The notes under the pieces were generated by a model. That model was not told the origin of the DNA and did not search any database. It saw nothing but the letters and a program-made list of their open reading frames with translations. From Streptomyces sp. AJS327 (GTDB lineage: Bacteria; Actinomycetota; Actinomycetes; Streptomycetales; Streptomycetaceae), in assembly GCF_013450295.1 (NCBI RefSeq), contig NZ_SKBR01000004.1:62001-126000 (forward strand): a stretch of 64,000 nt of DNA, written 5' to 3'. Shown here piece by piece: positions 30,412-40,015 of the stretch. Made by a program: the position numbers and the translations under genes. The number at the start of each line of letters is the position of its first letter. Within the stretch, counting starts at the first letter, position 1.

Positions 30412-31611
30412 GTGAACGTGCTGGACCTCCTGCTGGTGCTCGCCGCGGTGTGGTTCGCGGTCGTCGGGTACCGGCAGGGTTTCGTCGTCGGGATTCTCTC
30501 GGTGATCGGTTTCCTCGGCGGCGGGCTCGTCGCGGTGCTGGTACTCCCCCTGCTGTGGAACGAGTTCACCGACGGCGCCACGCCGGGGACCCTGGGCGCG
30601 GTGGCCGCCGTCGTCGTCGTGATCGTCTGCGCCTCGGTCGGCCAGGCGGGCACCACCCACCTCGGCAACCAGCTGCGTCAGCACATCACCTGGTCACCGG
30701 CGCGCGCGGTGGACGCCACGGGCGGCGCCGTGGTGAACGTGCTGGCCATGCTGCTGGTGGCCTGGTTGATCGGTTCGGCGCTGGCGGTGACCTCCCTGCC
30801 GACGCTGGGCCGGGAGGTGCGGGACTCGAAGGTGCTGCTCGGGGTCGCCCGGGTGATGCCCGAGCAGGCGAACGGCTGGTTCGCGGACTTCTCCTCCGTC
30901 CTCGCCCGGAACGGCTATCCGCAGGCGTTCTCCCCGTTCTCCAGTGAGCCGATCACCTCGGTGCCGCCGCCCGACCCGGCGCTCGCCCGTGATCCGGCGG
31001 CCGTGCGGGCCAAGCGGAGCATCGTCAAGGTGCTGGGCACGGCGGAGAGTTGCGGGAAGACGCTGGAGGGCACCGGTTTCGTCTTCGCCGACGGCAAGGT
31101 GATGACCAACGCGCACGTCGTCGGCGGCGTTGACCGGCCCACCGTGCAGGTGGGCGGTGAGGGCGAGCGGCGCGCCGGGAGGGTGGTCGACTACGACTGG
31201 CGGCGGGACGTCGCCGTGCTCGACGTGCCCGGTCTGAAGGCGCCCGCGCTCCGGTTCGCTGAGGACGCGCCCTCCAGCGGGGACGGCGCCATCGTCGCGG
31301 GCTTCCCCGAGAACGGCGCCTACGACGTGCGCGCCGCCCGCGTCCGCGGCAGCGTCCAGGCCAACGGGCCGGACATCTACCACCGTTCGACGGTCAGCCG
31401 GGACGTCCACTCGCTCTACACGACCATCCGGCAGGGCAACTCCGGCGGCCCGCTCCTCACCCCGGACGGCCGGGTGTACGGCGTCATCTTCGCCAAGTCG
31501 CTGGACGACGCCGACACCGGCTACGCGCTGAGCGTCGACGAGGTGCGGGAGAACATCACGCGCGGCCGCGCGGCGGAGCGCCCCGTCGACACGGAGGGAT
31601 GCGCGATGTGA
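30412..31611 (+). CDS. MarP-like membrane serine protease (CvpA + trypsin domains)
   Basis: A 399-residue protein. Residues 1-130 have four membrane helices of the CvpA/colicin V family (LDLLLVLAAVWFAVVGYRQG, LGAVAAVVVVIVCASV, VNVLAMLLVAWLIGSALAV). A periplasmic chymotrypsin-fold domain follows with H235 (TNAHVV), D266 (RRDVAVLD) and S344 (QGNSGGPL). M. tuberculosis MarP (Rv3671c) has the same layout and a regulatory disulfide; C214 and C397 here sit at equivalent places. The nth-Nudix-marP order also matches mycobacteria. Role: acid and oxidative stress resistance through cleavage of wall enzymes, by homology. Confidence 0.92.
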   Translation: MNVLDLLLVLAAVWFAVVGYRQGFVVGILSVIGFLGGGLVAVLVLPLLWNEFTDGATPGTLGAVAAVVVVIVCASVGQAGTTHLGNQLRQHITWSPARAVDATGGAVVNVLAMLLVAWLIGSALAVTSLPTLGREVRDSKVLLGVARVMPEQANGWFADFSSVLARNGYPQAFSPFSSEPITSVPPPDPALARDPAAVRAKRSIVKVLGTAESCGKTLEGTGFVFADGKVMTNAHVVGGVDRPTVQVGGEGERRAGRVVDYDWRRDVAVLDVPGLKAPALRFAEDAPSSGDGAIVAGFPENGAYDVRAARVRGSVQANGPDIYHRSTVSRDVHSLYTTIRQGNSGGPLLTPDGRVYGVIFAKSLDDADTGYALSVDEVRENITRGRAAERPVDTEGCAM

Positions 31612-32305
31612 GCGGCGGCCCCGGCGCGGTCCACGCCGAGGCGGCGCCCACGAGGGGCCGCCCGCCGGAGTGGGAGCGCGGGGTGGGTACGGAGTGCGCC
31701 GGGGTGGCCACCGCCGGATCGGCCGGGTGGGCTCGTCACCCTCTGACATGGCGCAGGCGTGCGCTCACCCAGCGTGCGCGTCGGCCCAGCAGCCGGGGAA
31801 TGCCGCCGTCGGGTCGCGGCGGACGGAGCGGAGCCGCGCCGTATCCGGAGGAGATCCCCCGCCGCGGGGCGCCGCGCTTACGTGCCAGGTCACGGTTGTC
31901 GTGCGTCCAGCCCATACCCCGGTCCCTGCCCCCGGGCCAAGGTCAGTAACCGCTCTCCGACGACCCAGTTGGCCTATGCGAGGGGCACGTGTGCGGTTAC
32001 TGAGCGGTCACCCCAGGAGCGGGCCAACGATCACGGACGGTGAGCGACATCCCCGCGACGAGCGGCGTTTGTGGGGCGGACCGGGCTGACCGGGTCGGCG
32101 GGGGCTGGCGGGGCTGGCGGGGCTGGCGGGGTTGGCGGCACACGGTGCGCGGGCGACGAGCCCGCCGCCGGTGCCTGGTTCCGGCACCGCGAACACGGCG
32201 CCCCACGGCGCCGCGGAGCTGGCGGCGGGAACGGGCCGAGGAGTCGGCCGTGGGGGAACCCGGCGCCGGCGTGTGGTCCGGTACGGCGGAAGGTGACGAT
32301 CCGGC
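31612..32305. other. Noncoding gap between converging genes
   Basis: About 690 bp without a supported gene. It contains a 36-bp minisatellite (listed) and a moderately lower-GC part at 31880-32030 that could carry a small RNA or promoter. Open frames here have no ribosome binding site and poor codon bias. Confidence 0.45.
32101..32136. repeat. Minisatellite, 9-bp unit x4
   Basis: GGGGCTGGC repeated three times followed by GGGGTTGGC, in noncoding DNA downstream of the hydrolase gene. Confidence 0.75.
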
Positions 32306-33295
32306 TCAGCGGTCCGGTTCCGGATCGCTCAGCCAGTGCGTCAACTCCGCGGTGAACGCCCCCGGGTCCTCCTCGTGCGGCCAGTGGCCCAGCCCGTCGA
32401 ACAGCCGCCAGCGGTACGGCGCTTCGACGTACTCCCCCGAGCCCGCTGCGCTCCGCACCCGCACCGCCCGATCGAGCGAGCCGTGGACATGCAGCGTCGG
32501 GACCCGCACCGGCCGCTTCATCCGTCGGTTGAACTGGATGCCGTCCGGCCGGGCCAGCGAACGCACCATCCAGCGGTACGGCTCGATCGAGCAGTGCGCG
32601 GTCGACGGCACGCACATCGCCCTGCGGTACGTCGCCACCGCGCCGTCCGCGTCGGCGTCCGGCAGTTTCGGCCCCGCCCACTCCCGGATCAACTTCCCCA
32701 CCAGCGCACCCTCGTCGGCCACGAGTTGCCGCTCCGGCAGCCACGGCCGCTGGAAACCCCAGATGTACGAACTGGCGGCCGTCTGCCGGGCGTCGCCCAG
32801 CATCGCCGCGCGCCAGCGCCGAGGGTGCGGCATCGACGACACCGCGAGCCGACGGATCAGCTTGGGGCGCATCACGGCCGCCGTCCACGCCAGGTAGCCG
32901 CCGAGCCCGTGTCCCACCAGCGCCGCGTCCGGCTCGCCGAGCGAGCGGATCACCCCGGTGACGTCCAGCGCGAGATTGGCGGGGTCGTAGCCGCGCGGGG
33001 TGCGGTCGCTGCCACCCACGCCGCGCAGATCCATCGCGACGGCGCGGTATCCGGCGTCCGCCAGGGCCGGAAGCTGGTGCCGCCAGGCCCACCAGAACTG
33101 CGGGAAGCTGTGCAGCAGCAGTACCAACGGGCCGTCGCCCATCTCCGCGATGTGGAACCGTGCGCCGTTGGCGGCCACGTCCCGATGGGTCCAGGGCCCA
33201 TCCGGCCGGATCACCGCGTCCGCGCTCTCCGGCCGGTCCAGCCGATCGGACCGATACGGGCGGTCAGAGCGAGAGGACCGGTCAGGAAGCGTCAT
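32306..33295 (-). CDS. Alpha/beta hydrolase (epoxide hydrolase-like) lacking a visible nucleophile
   Basis: A 329-residue protein starting at an ATG with AAGGAGA nine bases upstream. After a Ser/Arg/Asp-rich leader, GPLVLLLHSFPQFWWAWRHQ is the oxyanion-hole segment, DLRGVGGSDRTP the next conserved strand, LVGHGLGGYLAW the nucleophile elbow, VHGSLDRAVR the acid region and GLGHWPHEE the catalytic histidine. Epoxide hydrolases have D, and lipases S, at the centre of GHxxGG; here it is G (GGG codon). Activity may be lost or altered. Otherwise the protein is intact and full length. Confidence 0.88.
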   Translation of the reverse strand: MTLPDRSSRSDRPYRSDRLDRPESADAVIRPDGPWTHRDVAANGARFHIAEMGDGPLVLLLHSFPQFWWAWRHQLPALADAGYRAVAMDLRGVGGSDRTPRGYDPANLALDVTGVIRSLGEPDAALVGHGLGGYLAWTAAVMRPKLIRRLAVSSMPHPRRWRAAMLGDARQTAASSYIWGFQRPWLPERQLVADEGALVGKLIREWAGPKLPDADADGAVATYRRAMCVPSTAHCSIEPYRWMVRSLARPDGIQFNRRMKRPVRVPTLHVHGSLDRAVRVRSAAGSGEYVEAPYRWRLFDGLGHWPHEEDPGAFTAELTHWLSDPEPDR

Positions 33296-33398
33296 GGGGA
33301 GATCTCCTTGAGGCCGGGGCCGCGAGCCGGACGGCCGGGGCTGGGAGCGCGGCGCCCGGCGGGGCCGCCGCCCCGAGACCGCCCCGAGCCGGTTTGCG

Positions 33399-33872
33399 TC
33401 ATCTTCCGGACGATTCGAGCACAGGCTCCGCCGACTCGTGCGGCTCCTCGCCGTAGGTGGCGCCACGCGGGTGCGGTTTGACGCGGGAGAGCAGGGCGGC
33501 CGACTCCTTGGCCGAGGCGATGGAACGCTGTGGCCCACCACTCTTCTTGATCTTGCGGAACTTCAGCGCCGCGAGCATCAGCAGGAGCAGCGCCAGCACG
33601 ATGTAGGCGCCCGCGACGATCAGGAACGACCACGCCAGACCCAGCCCCAGATTGTGGATCCCGTACGCCGCGGCGAAACTCAGCACCGGAAGGGAGAAGA
33701 GGAGCAGCACACCCGCCGCGATCGCGGCGCCTCCGCCGAGGATCCCCCGTTTCACCTCCTGCCGGAGCTCCGCCTTGGCCAGCGCGATCTCCTCGTGCAC
33801 CAGGCCGGACAGTTCGGCGGTGGCCGAGGCGACCAACTGGCCCAGGCTGCGGCCGTCATCGGCTGCGCTCAT
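33399..33872 (-). CDS. Phage-holin-superfamily (Holin-X) membrane protein
   Basis: A 157-residue protein with a helical N-terminus (QLVASATAELSGLVHEEIAL, AKAELRQEVKRGILGGGAAI) and two membrane helices (AAGVLLLFSLPVLSFAAAYG; LAWSFLIVAGAYIVLALLLL). This is the actinobacterial Holin-X / PF07332 pattern, a chromosomal family of unknown function despite the name. The tail is basic then acidic. ATG with AGAGGGAGAG upstream. It precedes the hydrolase gene by 103 bp and may be cotranscribed. Confidence 0.88.
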   Translation of the reverse strand: MSAADDGRSLGQLVASATAELSGLVHEEIALAKAELRQEVKRGILGGGAAIAAGVLLLFSLPVLSFAAAYGIHNLGLGLAWSFLIVAGAYIVLALLLLMLAALKFRKIKKSGGPQRSIASAKESAALLSRVKPHPRGATYGEEPHESAEPVLESSGR

Positions 33873-34592
33873 CGCTCTCTCCCTCTGCTCTTGATAGCCG
33901 TGCTCCGGGTCCGCGCGGAGCGGGGCGTGGCGTCCACGGGAGCCGGGTTGCTGCCGTGCCGCACGGGACCCGTGCGTCTGCGGGTACCCCGTGGGAGAAC
34001 CCAGCATGCCGCACCATCCTCCGCTGCCCGCTCGCCCGCCGCCACTTCGGCCCGCGCCGCACACCGACCCGGTCCCGGGGAACGAGCCACCGCCACCCCA
34101 CGTGCCCCGATCCGTCGGCCACGGTCCGCCCGCCCCGCTGACCCCGTTCAGCCCAACCCGGGCCCCTCCGGCCCCACTCCGCGACCGGCGGGCCCGCCGC
34201 CCGCCTCGCGCCTCCAGGACGACAACACCCGGTTCCCGAGCGCGGCCTCGGACCCAGGTCCAGACCCAGATTCGGCCCGGGCCCGGGCCGAAGGACGTCA
34301 ACAGCCGCCCGTCGACGGCTGGACGGCGATGGCTGGGTGGCGGCACCGGAGGGCGATGGCTGGACGGCGGTGACGGGGTCCGGAGGGACAGGCAACCGTA
34401 GACACAGGAGGGGGCGCCCGCATCTGAGGCGGGCGCCCCCTCATCCTTCCGGGCGTGCCCTCATCCGTGATCGCCGCGTCGGCGCCGCGATCGGACACCG
34501 CACGAACGGGTGTCGTGGTTCCGGTCGTTCCGGCGTCTCCGGGCGTTTGGCCATCCCGGGTGTCCGTGGCTAGGGACGCCGGCCGACCGTGG
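33873..34592. other. Noncoding gap downstream of acs
   Basis: About 720 bp with no credible gene; open frames are Arg/Pro-rich. It contains the acs terminator at 34408-34442 and must hold the promoter for the holin-like gene. Confidence 0.5.
34408..34442. terminator. Terminator downstream of acs
   Basis: A perfect 14-bp stem, GAGGGGGCGCCCGC / GCGGGCGCCCCCTC, with loop ATCTGAG. It sits 150 bp past the acs stop codon and is symmetric, so it could act in both directions. Confidence 0.75.
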
Positions 34593-36560
34593 TCAGTCCT
34601 CGCTGGGTGCGCTGGGCAACCGGGACTGGATCAGGTCCATCACCGACGAGTCGGTGAGCGTGCTGACATCCCCGAGCGCCCGGTTCTCCGCCACGTCACG
34701 CAGCAGACGCCGCATGATCTTGCCGGAGCGGGTCTTCGGCAGCTCGGCCACCGGCAGCACCCGCTTGGGCTTGGCGATCGGCCCCAACTGCTGTGCCACA
34801 TGGGCGCGCAGCTCCTCGACCAGACCCTCCGCCTCCTGGCCGTCCCCGCGCAGGATGACGAACGCGCAGATCGCCTGGGTGGTCTGCGGGTCGGTCGCCC
34901 CCACCACGGCGGCCTCCGCCACCTTCGGGTGGGCCACCAGCGAGGACTCGACCTCGGTCGTCGAGATGTTGTGGCCGGAGACCAGCATCACGTCGTCCAC
35001 CCGGCCGAGCAGCCAGATGTCCCCGTCCGCGTCCCGCTTGGCGCCGTCGCCCGCGAAGTACTTGCCCTCGAAGCGGGACCAGTAGGTGTCGATGAATCGC
35101 TGGTCGTCGCCCCAGATCGTACGGAGCATCGCCGGCCAGGGCTCCGTGAGCGTGAGGTAGCCACCGCCACCGGGCGCGACCTCGTTGCCCTCGTCGTCCA
35201 CCACGGTGGCGTTGATGCCCGGCAGCGGGGTCTGGGCCGACCCCGGCTTGGCGTCCGTTACGCCGGGCAGAGGGCTGATCATCATGCCCCCGGTCTCGGT
35301 CTGCCACCAGGTGTCCACGACAGGGGTGCGGCCCGCGCCGATGTGCTCGCGGTACCAGACCCACGCCTCGGGGTTGATCGGCTCACCCACCGAGCCGAGG
35401 ATCCGCAGCGAGGACAGGTCGAACTTCGCCGGGATGTCGTCGCCCCACTTCATGCTGGCGCGGATCGCCGTCGGCGCGGTGTACAGCAGCGTGACACCGT
35501 ACTTCTGCACGATCTCCCACCAGCGGCCCTTGTGCGGGGAGTCGGGGGTGCCCTCGTACAGCACCTGGGTCGCCCCGTTGGCCAGCGGGCCGTACACGAT
35601 GTACGAGTGCCCGGTCACCCAGCCGACGTCGGCGGTGCACCAGAACACGTCGCTCTCCGGCTTGAGATCGAAGACGGCGTGGTGGGTGTAGGCCGTCTGC
35701 GTCAGATAGCCGCCGGACGTGTGCAGGATGCCCTTCGGCTTCCCGGTCGTTCCCGAGGTGTACAGGATGAACAGCGGGTGCTCGGCGTCGAAGCTCTCGG
35801 GGCTGTGCTCGGCCGACTGCCGGTCGACGAACTCGTGCCACCACACGTCCCGGCCCTCGGTCCAGCCGATGTCGTCCTGCCCGGTGCGCCGCACCACCAG
35901 GACGCTGCGGACGCTGTCGGTGCCGGGCTTGGTCAGCGCGTCGTCGACCGCGGGCTTGAGCGCGGAGGGTGCCCCCTTGCGGTACCCGCCGTCCGCGGTG
36001 ATGACCACCCGGGCCTCCGCGTCGGCGATCCGGGTCGCCAGAGCGTCGGCGGAGAACCCGCCGAAGACCACCGAGTGCGGAGCGCCGATCCGGGCACAGG
36101 CCAGCATCGCGATGACCGTCTCCGGGATCATCGGCATGTAGATGGCGACCCGTTCGCCGCTCTCGACTCCCAGCTCGATCAGCGCGTTGGCCGCCTTGCT
36201 GACCTCGGCCTGGAGTTCCGCGTAGGTGATGGTCCGGCTGTCTCCCGGCTCACCCTCGAAGTTGATCGCCGTGCGGTCCCCGTGGCCCGCCTCGACGTGT
36301 CGGTCGACGCAGTTGTAGGCGACGTTGAGCTTGCCGTCGGCGAACCACGTGGCGAACGGCGGGTTCGACCAGTCGAGCGTCTGGGTCGGTGCTGTCGTCC
36401 AGGTGAGCCGCTGTGCCTGCTCGGCCCAGAAGGCGAGCCGGTCGGCCTTGGCCTGGTCGTAGGCGGAGGCCTTCACATTGGCGTGCGCGGCCAGCTCGGC
36501 GGGGGGCGGGAAGCGCCGCTCCTCCTTGAGCATGTTGGAGATCGAACCACTCTCGTTCAT
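34593..36560 (-). CDS. acs: Acetyl-CoA synthetase
   Basis: A 655-residue AMP-forming ligase converting acetate, ATP and CoA to acetyl-CoA in the cytosol. The adenylation signature is [39 protein letters not shown] and [31 protein letters not shown] give the acyl-adenylate motifs. The C-terminal [10 protein letters not shown] contains the lysine whose acetylation inactivates the enzyme. Full family length. ATG with CAGGGAG upstream. Monocistronic, with its own terminator. Confidence 0.97.
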   Translation of the reverse strand: MNESGSISNMLKEERRFPPPAELAAHANVKASAYDQAKADRLAFWAEQAQRLTWTTAPTQTLDWSNPPFATWFADGKLNVAYNCVDRHVEAGHGDRTAINFEGEPGDSRTITYAELQAEVSKAANALIELGVESGERVAIYMPMIPETVIAMLACARIGAPHSVVFGGFSADALATRIADAEARVVITADGGYRKGAPSALKPAVDDALTKPGTDSVRSVLVVRRTGQDDIGWTEGRDVWWHEFVDRQSAEHSPESFDAEHPLFILYTSGTTGKPKGILHTSGGYLTQTAYTHHAVFDLKPESDVFWCTADVGWVTGHSYIVYGPLANGATQVLYEGTPDSPHKGRWWEIVQKYGVTLLYTAPTAIRASMKWGDDIPAKFDLSSLRILGSVGEPINPEAWVWYREHIGAGRTPVVDTWWQTETGGMMISPLPGVTDAKPGSAQTPLPGINATVVDDEGNEVAPGGGGYLTLTEPWPAMLRTIWGDDQRFIDTYWSRFEGKYFAGDGAKRDADGDIWLLGRVDDVMLVSGHNISTTEVESSLVAHPKVAEAAVVGATDPQTTQAICAFVILRGDGQEAEGLVEELRAHVAQQLGPIAKPKRVLPVAELPKTRSGKIMRRLLRDVAENRALGDVSTLTDSSVMDLIQSRLPSAPSED

Positions 36561-37049
36561 ACCGCGACTCCCTGCAACATGCGTCCCCCAAGACGTGTGG
36601 TGTAGACCATTTTCACCTGGTGATCCTCTGCCCTCGGACTCGAAGGGGTCAACCCTCCTGATCCTGTCACCGTCCACCCGGCCGGGCATAGGGGAAGCGG
36701 CGGTCGCGCGAGGCGACCCACAGGTAACCCTCTCGATCTCCCAGCTCTCCATCCCCGCCCGCGCACCCCGTCACGCCCACCCGCCCGGCCTCCCCTCGCA
36801 CGGCCTGGGCACCCCTCCGGCACCACCTCCGGCCGTCCACCGTCCCGCACCCATCCGGGCCCGAGCCCGACGCCCGGACCGCGCCCGGAACCGGGGTCGC
36901 GCCGGGAACCCGAAGCCCAAGGCCCGACTCCGGAGCCCGGGAGTGTGCCGACGCTCCCGAGCTTCGCCCACTTCGGTGAGCCTCGGACTCACCCGCCCGG
37001 CCGCCGCAGACCCTTCCGGGCACGACGGTGACCGGGCGCCGCCGTCCTG
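36561..37049. other. Intergenic region upstream of acs
   Basis: About 490 bp. The first 60 bp hold the acs leader and an AT-richer patch (GTAGACCATTTTCACC), a likely promoter. The rest is Pro/Arg-coding GC-rich sequence without a supported gene. Confidence 0.45.
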
Positions 37050-39725
37050 CTAGGAGGTAGCGGAGCTGACGAGCGGTTCCTCCCGTACCGCGGCGAACAC
37101 CGGTGGTGCCTGGCCCGCACTGTCCGGGTCCACCAGATCCATGACGTACGCCTGGGCCTCCCCCACGTGGAAGTACATGCCGTGTAGCTCCAGCGCCCCC
37201 TCGCGCATGCGGCGTGCCACGCACTCATGGGTCGTCAGGTGTTCCAACTGCTGGACCACGTTGGCCAGGCACAGCGTCTCGCACTCGTCCGCCGTCTCCC
37301 GGTCCGCGAGACGAGGCCCGGACGCCCCCTGTGCGGAGAGCCGTTCCAGGCTGGGATAGCCGTGCCGAAGCCAACGGTGCAGCGAGGACTCGACGCTGCT
37401 GTTCCTCGCCGAGTGGAGAGCGAGCATCGCCCCGCACCCGGAGTGCCCGCACACCGTGATGGACTCGACGCCCAGTACGTCCACCGCGTACTCGATCGCC
37501 GCCGCCACGGACTCGTCTCCCGGGGCCTCCCGTCCCGAACACCCCGATGTGGGTACCAGGTTGCCCACGTTCCGGACGGTGAACAGGTCGCCGGGGCCAC
37601 TTGAGGTGATCATGCTGGGCACCATCCGGGAATCGGCGCAGGTGATGAAGAGGTGCGACGGTTCTTGCCCCTCCTGGGCCAGACGGGCCAGCTCGTCCCG
37701 CACCAGAGGTGCGGTACGGCTCTGGAAGTACCGGACGCCGCCGAGCAGTTGGTGCCGACGCGCACTGGGGTGGCCGAACCGCTGGGGAGCGGGCGCCTCG
37801 ACGTACCCGCGTTTGCGCCAGGGTGTCCACGGTGAGCAGTGCGGGGCCGCGGGCTTCGTTCCGATGACGGCGCCGATCACCCTCGCGGTACCGCCCTGCG
37901 CGGAGTGCGCGGTGCGCCAGTCCTCCAGGGTTTCGTAGGCGGCGTGGTCCATGAACGAGCCGTCCAGCTCCACCACCGCCCGGGTGCCCTCCGGGACCTG
38001 CGCCAGTACGCGGCTCAGCCGAGGCACCGCGAGGAAGGTCAGCTGTCCCCGCACCCGCACCCGGTAGGTGGTCTCCGCGTCCTCAAGATCGGCGCGGATG
38101 TCGGCGCCCGCCCGTTCCTCGCCGTCCGGCGACCGCCTCTCGCCCGGGTGCGCCGCTCCACCTGCCGGCCCGTCGGCGGAAGGCCCCGGCCGACCGCCGA
38201 GATGATCCGTGCCGTCCCCTTCCCTGGCTCCGACTCCGCTGGGTTCTCCCCCACTTGAGGTGCGCTCGGACGAGTCGGCGAAGCGGCCCACCGCGCCGGC
38301 GGACGACCGGACGCCGCCCAGTTCATGGCGCGGAGTCGGACCGCCCTCACCGGTGGACCGCCCTCGGACGGAGTCCAGGGTGATGCGCGTGCGTGCCAGA
38401 CGTTGCAGGGCGACCCCCACGGCGACGGCGATGCCCAGAGCCACCCCCTCCAGAACCCCGAACAGCACCACACCGACGCCGGTCGCCAGATAGACCAGCA
38501 CTTCGCGATGCCGGGTCACGCTGCGGACGTGCGTCAGGTTCACCATCTGCACCCCCACCACCATCACCAGCGCCCCGAGCGCGGCCAGCGGGATCAACTC
38601 CAGCATGCCGACGAGGAGTCCGGCGGCGAGCAGCACCCACAGCCCGTGCAGGATGGCTGAGCGCCGACTGACCGCCCCCGCGGATACGTTCGCCGCGCTG
38701 CGCACCGCGACGCCGGTGACCGGCAGGCCGCCGAGTGCGCCGGAGACCACGTTGGAGGCCCCCTGGCCACGCAGTTCGCGGTCGAGGTCGGCACGGGGAA
38801 CGCGCTGCCCAGCGGGGCGCTTGGCCGTGAGCTTGTCAACGGCCACGGCGGAGAGCAGTGACTCCACGCTCGCGACGAGCGTCACCGTCAACACCGCGGC
38901 CATCAGCCCGAGAACGGGACCCTCCGGGAGGGACGGAAGGGCGTGGCTCCGCCAGGACGGCAGATCGACGCGGGGTAGCCGCATCCCGGACAGGCTGGCC
39001 AACAGGGTGGCCAGGGCAACGGCGACCAGTGCCGCGGGGGCGTACCGGGCCAGCCGGCCCAGCAGGTCCTGCCTGCCGCGGAGCAACGGCCATCCGAGGA
39101 GCACGGCCACCGTGAGCGCGCTGACCGAGAGCGCGAACGGATGGGGGTCAGCCAGTTGTGCTGGCAGCGCGAGGATGTTGGCGATCGCGGAGCTCTCGGG
39201 GTCTCCGCCGAGCACGATGTGCAGCTGGGCCAGCGCGATGGTGACGCCGATGCCGCCCAGCATCCCGTGGACGATCGCGGGGCTGACGACGAGGGCGGAG
39301 CGGGCCACCCGGAAGCAGGACAGCGTGAGTTGGGTGAGTCCCGCGAGCACGGTGATGGCACAGGTGGTGCGCCATCCGTAGGTCTGGATCAGCTCGGCCG
39401 TGATGACCGTCAACCCGGCCGCCGGGCCGCTGACTTGAAGGGGCGCTCCGCCGAGACGGCCTCCGATCACGCCTCCGACGGCGGCCGCCACCAAGCCCGC
39501 CTGGAGGGGCGCTCCGGTGGCCAGCGCGATACCGAGGGAGAGCGGTAGCGCGATCAGGAAGACGGTGATCGAGGCGGAGAGGTCGGCAGCCCAGCGGGAG
39601 CGTTCCCCGGGCAAGGGATCTGGAGACTCCGGGTCGGGGGAGGGGGCGGCGCTGCCCGGGGGTGGGGATTTGCCGCCGCTGGTGGGGGTGATCTCGACCG
39701 GTCGGACTGGGGGGCAGGCGGACAT
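37050..39725 (-). CDS. SulP anion transporter fused to beta-carbonic anhydrase
   Basis: An 891-residue fusion. Residues about 45-450 are a SulP/SLC26 transporter (DLSASITVFLIALPLSLGIA, GAPLQVSGPAAGLTVITAEL, GALGGLPVTGVAVRSAANVS). A hydrophilic linker follows, then a STAS-like domain (VRGQLTFLAVPRLSRVLAQV, VVELDGSFMDHAAYETLEDW). The last 230 residues are a beta-carbonic anhydrase with Zn ligands in FITCADSRMVPS and TVCGHSGCGAMLAL. The layout suggests bicarbonate uptake coupled to CO2/HCO3- interconversion. ATG with GGAGGAG upstream. Confidence 0.93.
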   Translation of the reverse strand: MSACPPVRPVEITPTSGGKSPPPGSAAPSPDPESPDPLPGERSRWAADLSASITVFLIALPLSLGIALATGAPLQAGLVAAAVGGVIGGRLGGAPLQVSGPAAGLTVITAELIQTYGWRTTCAITVLAGLTQLTLSCFRVARSALVVSPAIVHGMLGGIGVTIALAQLHIVLGGDPESSAIANILALPAQLADPHPFALSVSALTVAVLLGWPLLRGRQDLLGRLARYAPAALVAVALATLLASLSGMRLPRVDLPSWRSHALPSLPEGPVLGLMAAVLTVTLVASVESLLSAVAVDKLTAKRPAGQRVPRADLDRELRGQGASNVVSGALGGLPVTGVAVRSAANVSAGAVSRRSAILHGLWVLLAAGLLVGMLELIPLAALGALVMVVGVQMVNLTHVRSVTRHREVLVYLATGVGVVLFGVLEGVALGIAVAVGVALQRLARTRITLDSVRGRSTGEGGPTPRHELGGVRSSAGAVGRFADSSERTSSGGEPSGVGAREGDGTDHLGGRPGPSADGPAGGAAHPGERRSPDGEERAGADIRADLEDAETTYRVRVRGQLTFLAVPRLSRVLAQVPEGTRAVVELDGSFMDHAAYETLEDWRTAHSAQGGTARVIGAVIGTKPAAPHCSPWTPWRKRGYVEAPAPQRFGHPSARRHQLLGGVRYFQSRTAPLVRDELARLAQEGQEPSHLFITCADSRMVPSMITSSGPGDLFTVRNVGNLVPTSGCSGREAPGDESVAAAIEYAVDVLGVESITVCGHSGCGAMLALHSARNSSVESSLHRWLRHGYPSLERLSAQGASGPRLADRETADECETLCLANVVQQLEHLTTHECVARRMREGALELHGMYFHVGEAQAYVMDLVDPDSAGQAPPVFAAVREEPLVSSATS

Positions 39726-40015
39726 CGTGTCTCCTCCGCTGGATGGCACGGTGTGTGGCCAGATGCCTACTTCAAGCTCTGGTAAATGAAGCGTAATGCC
39801 AGGTAAAGAACTGGCGGAGCGGTCGCGGTCGATCTGCGGGTGACTTCCGTCTATCGAGTGAATAAATCATTGGAACCGCTTGTCGTACTTGTTCCTCCTG
39901 TAGGGCGTGCAAGTTTGGACCGGCAGCAGCTGGCCCTGATCAGCGCGTGCGCGAAGACCGCGCGCGGGGAGAAGCACGGAAGAGGTAGGCGGATGACAGC
40001 CACGCGAGGTCGCCG

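Noticed and set aside
31599-31949. A 116-codon plus-strand frame after the MarP-like gene
   Set aside because: No start signal, Arg/Pro-rich, no recognisable motif.
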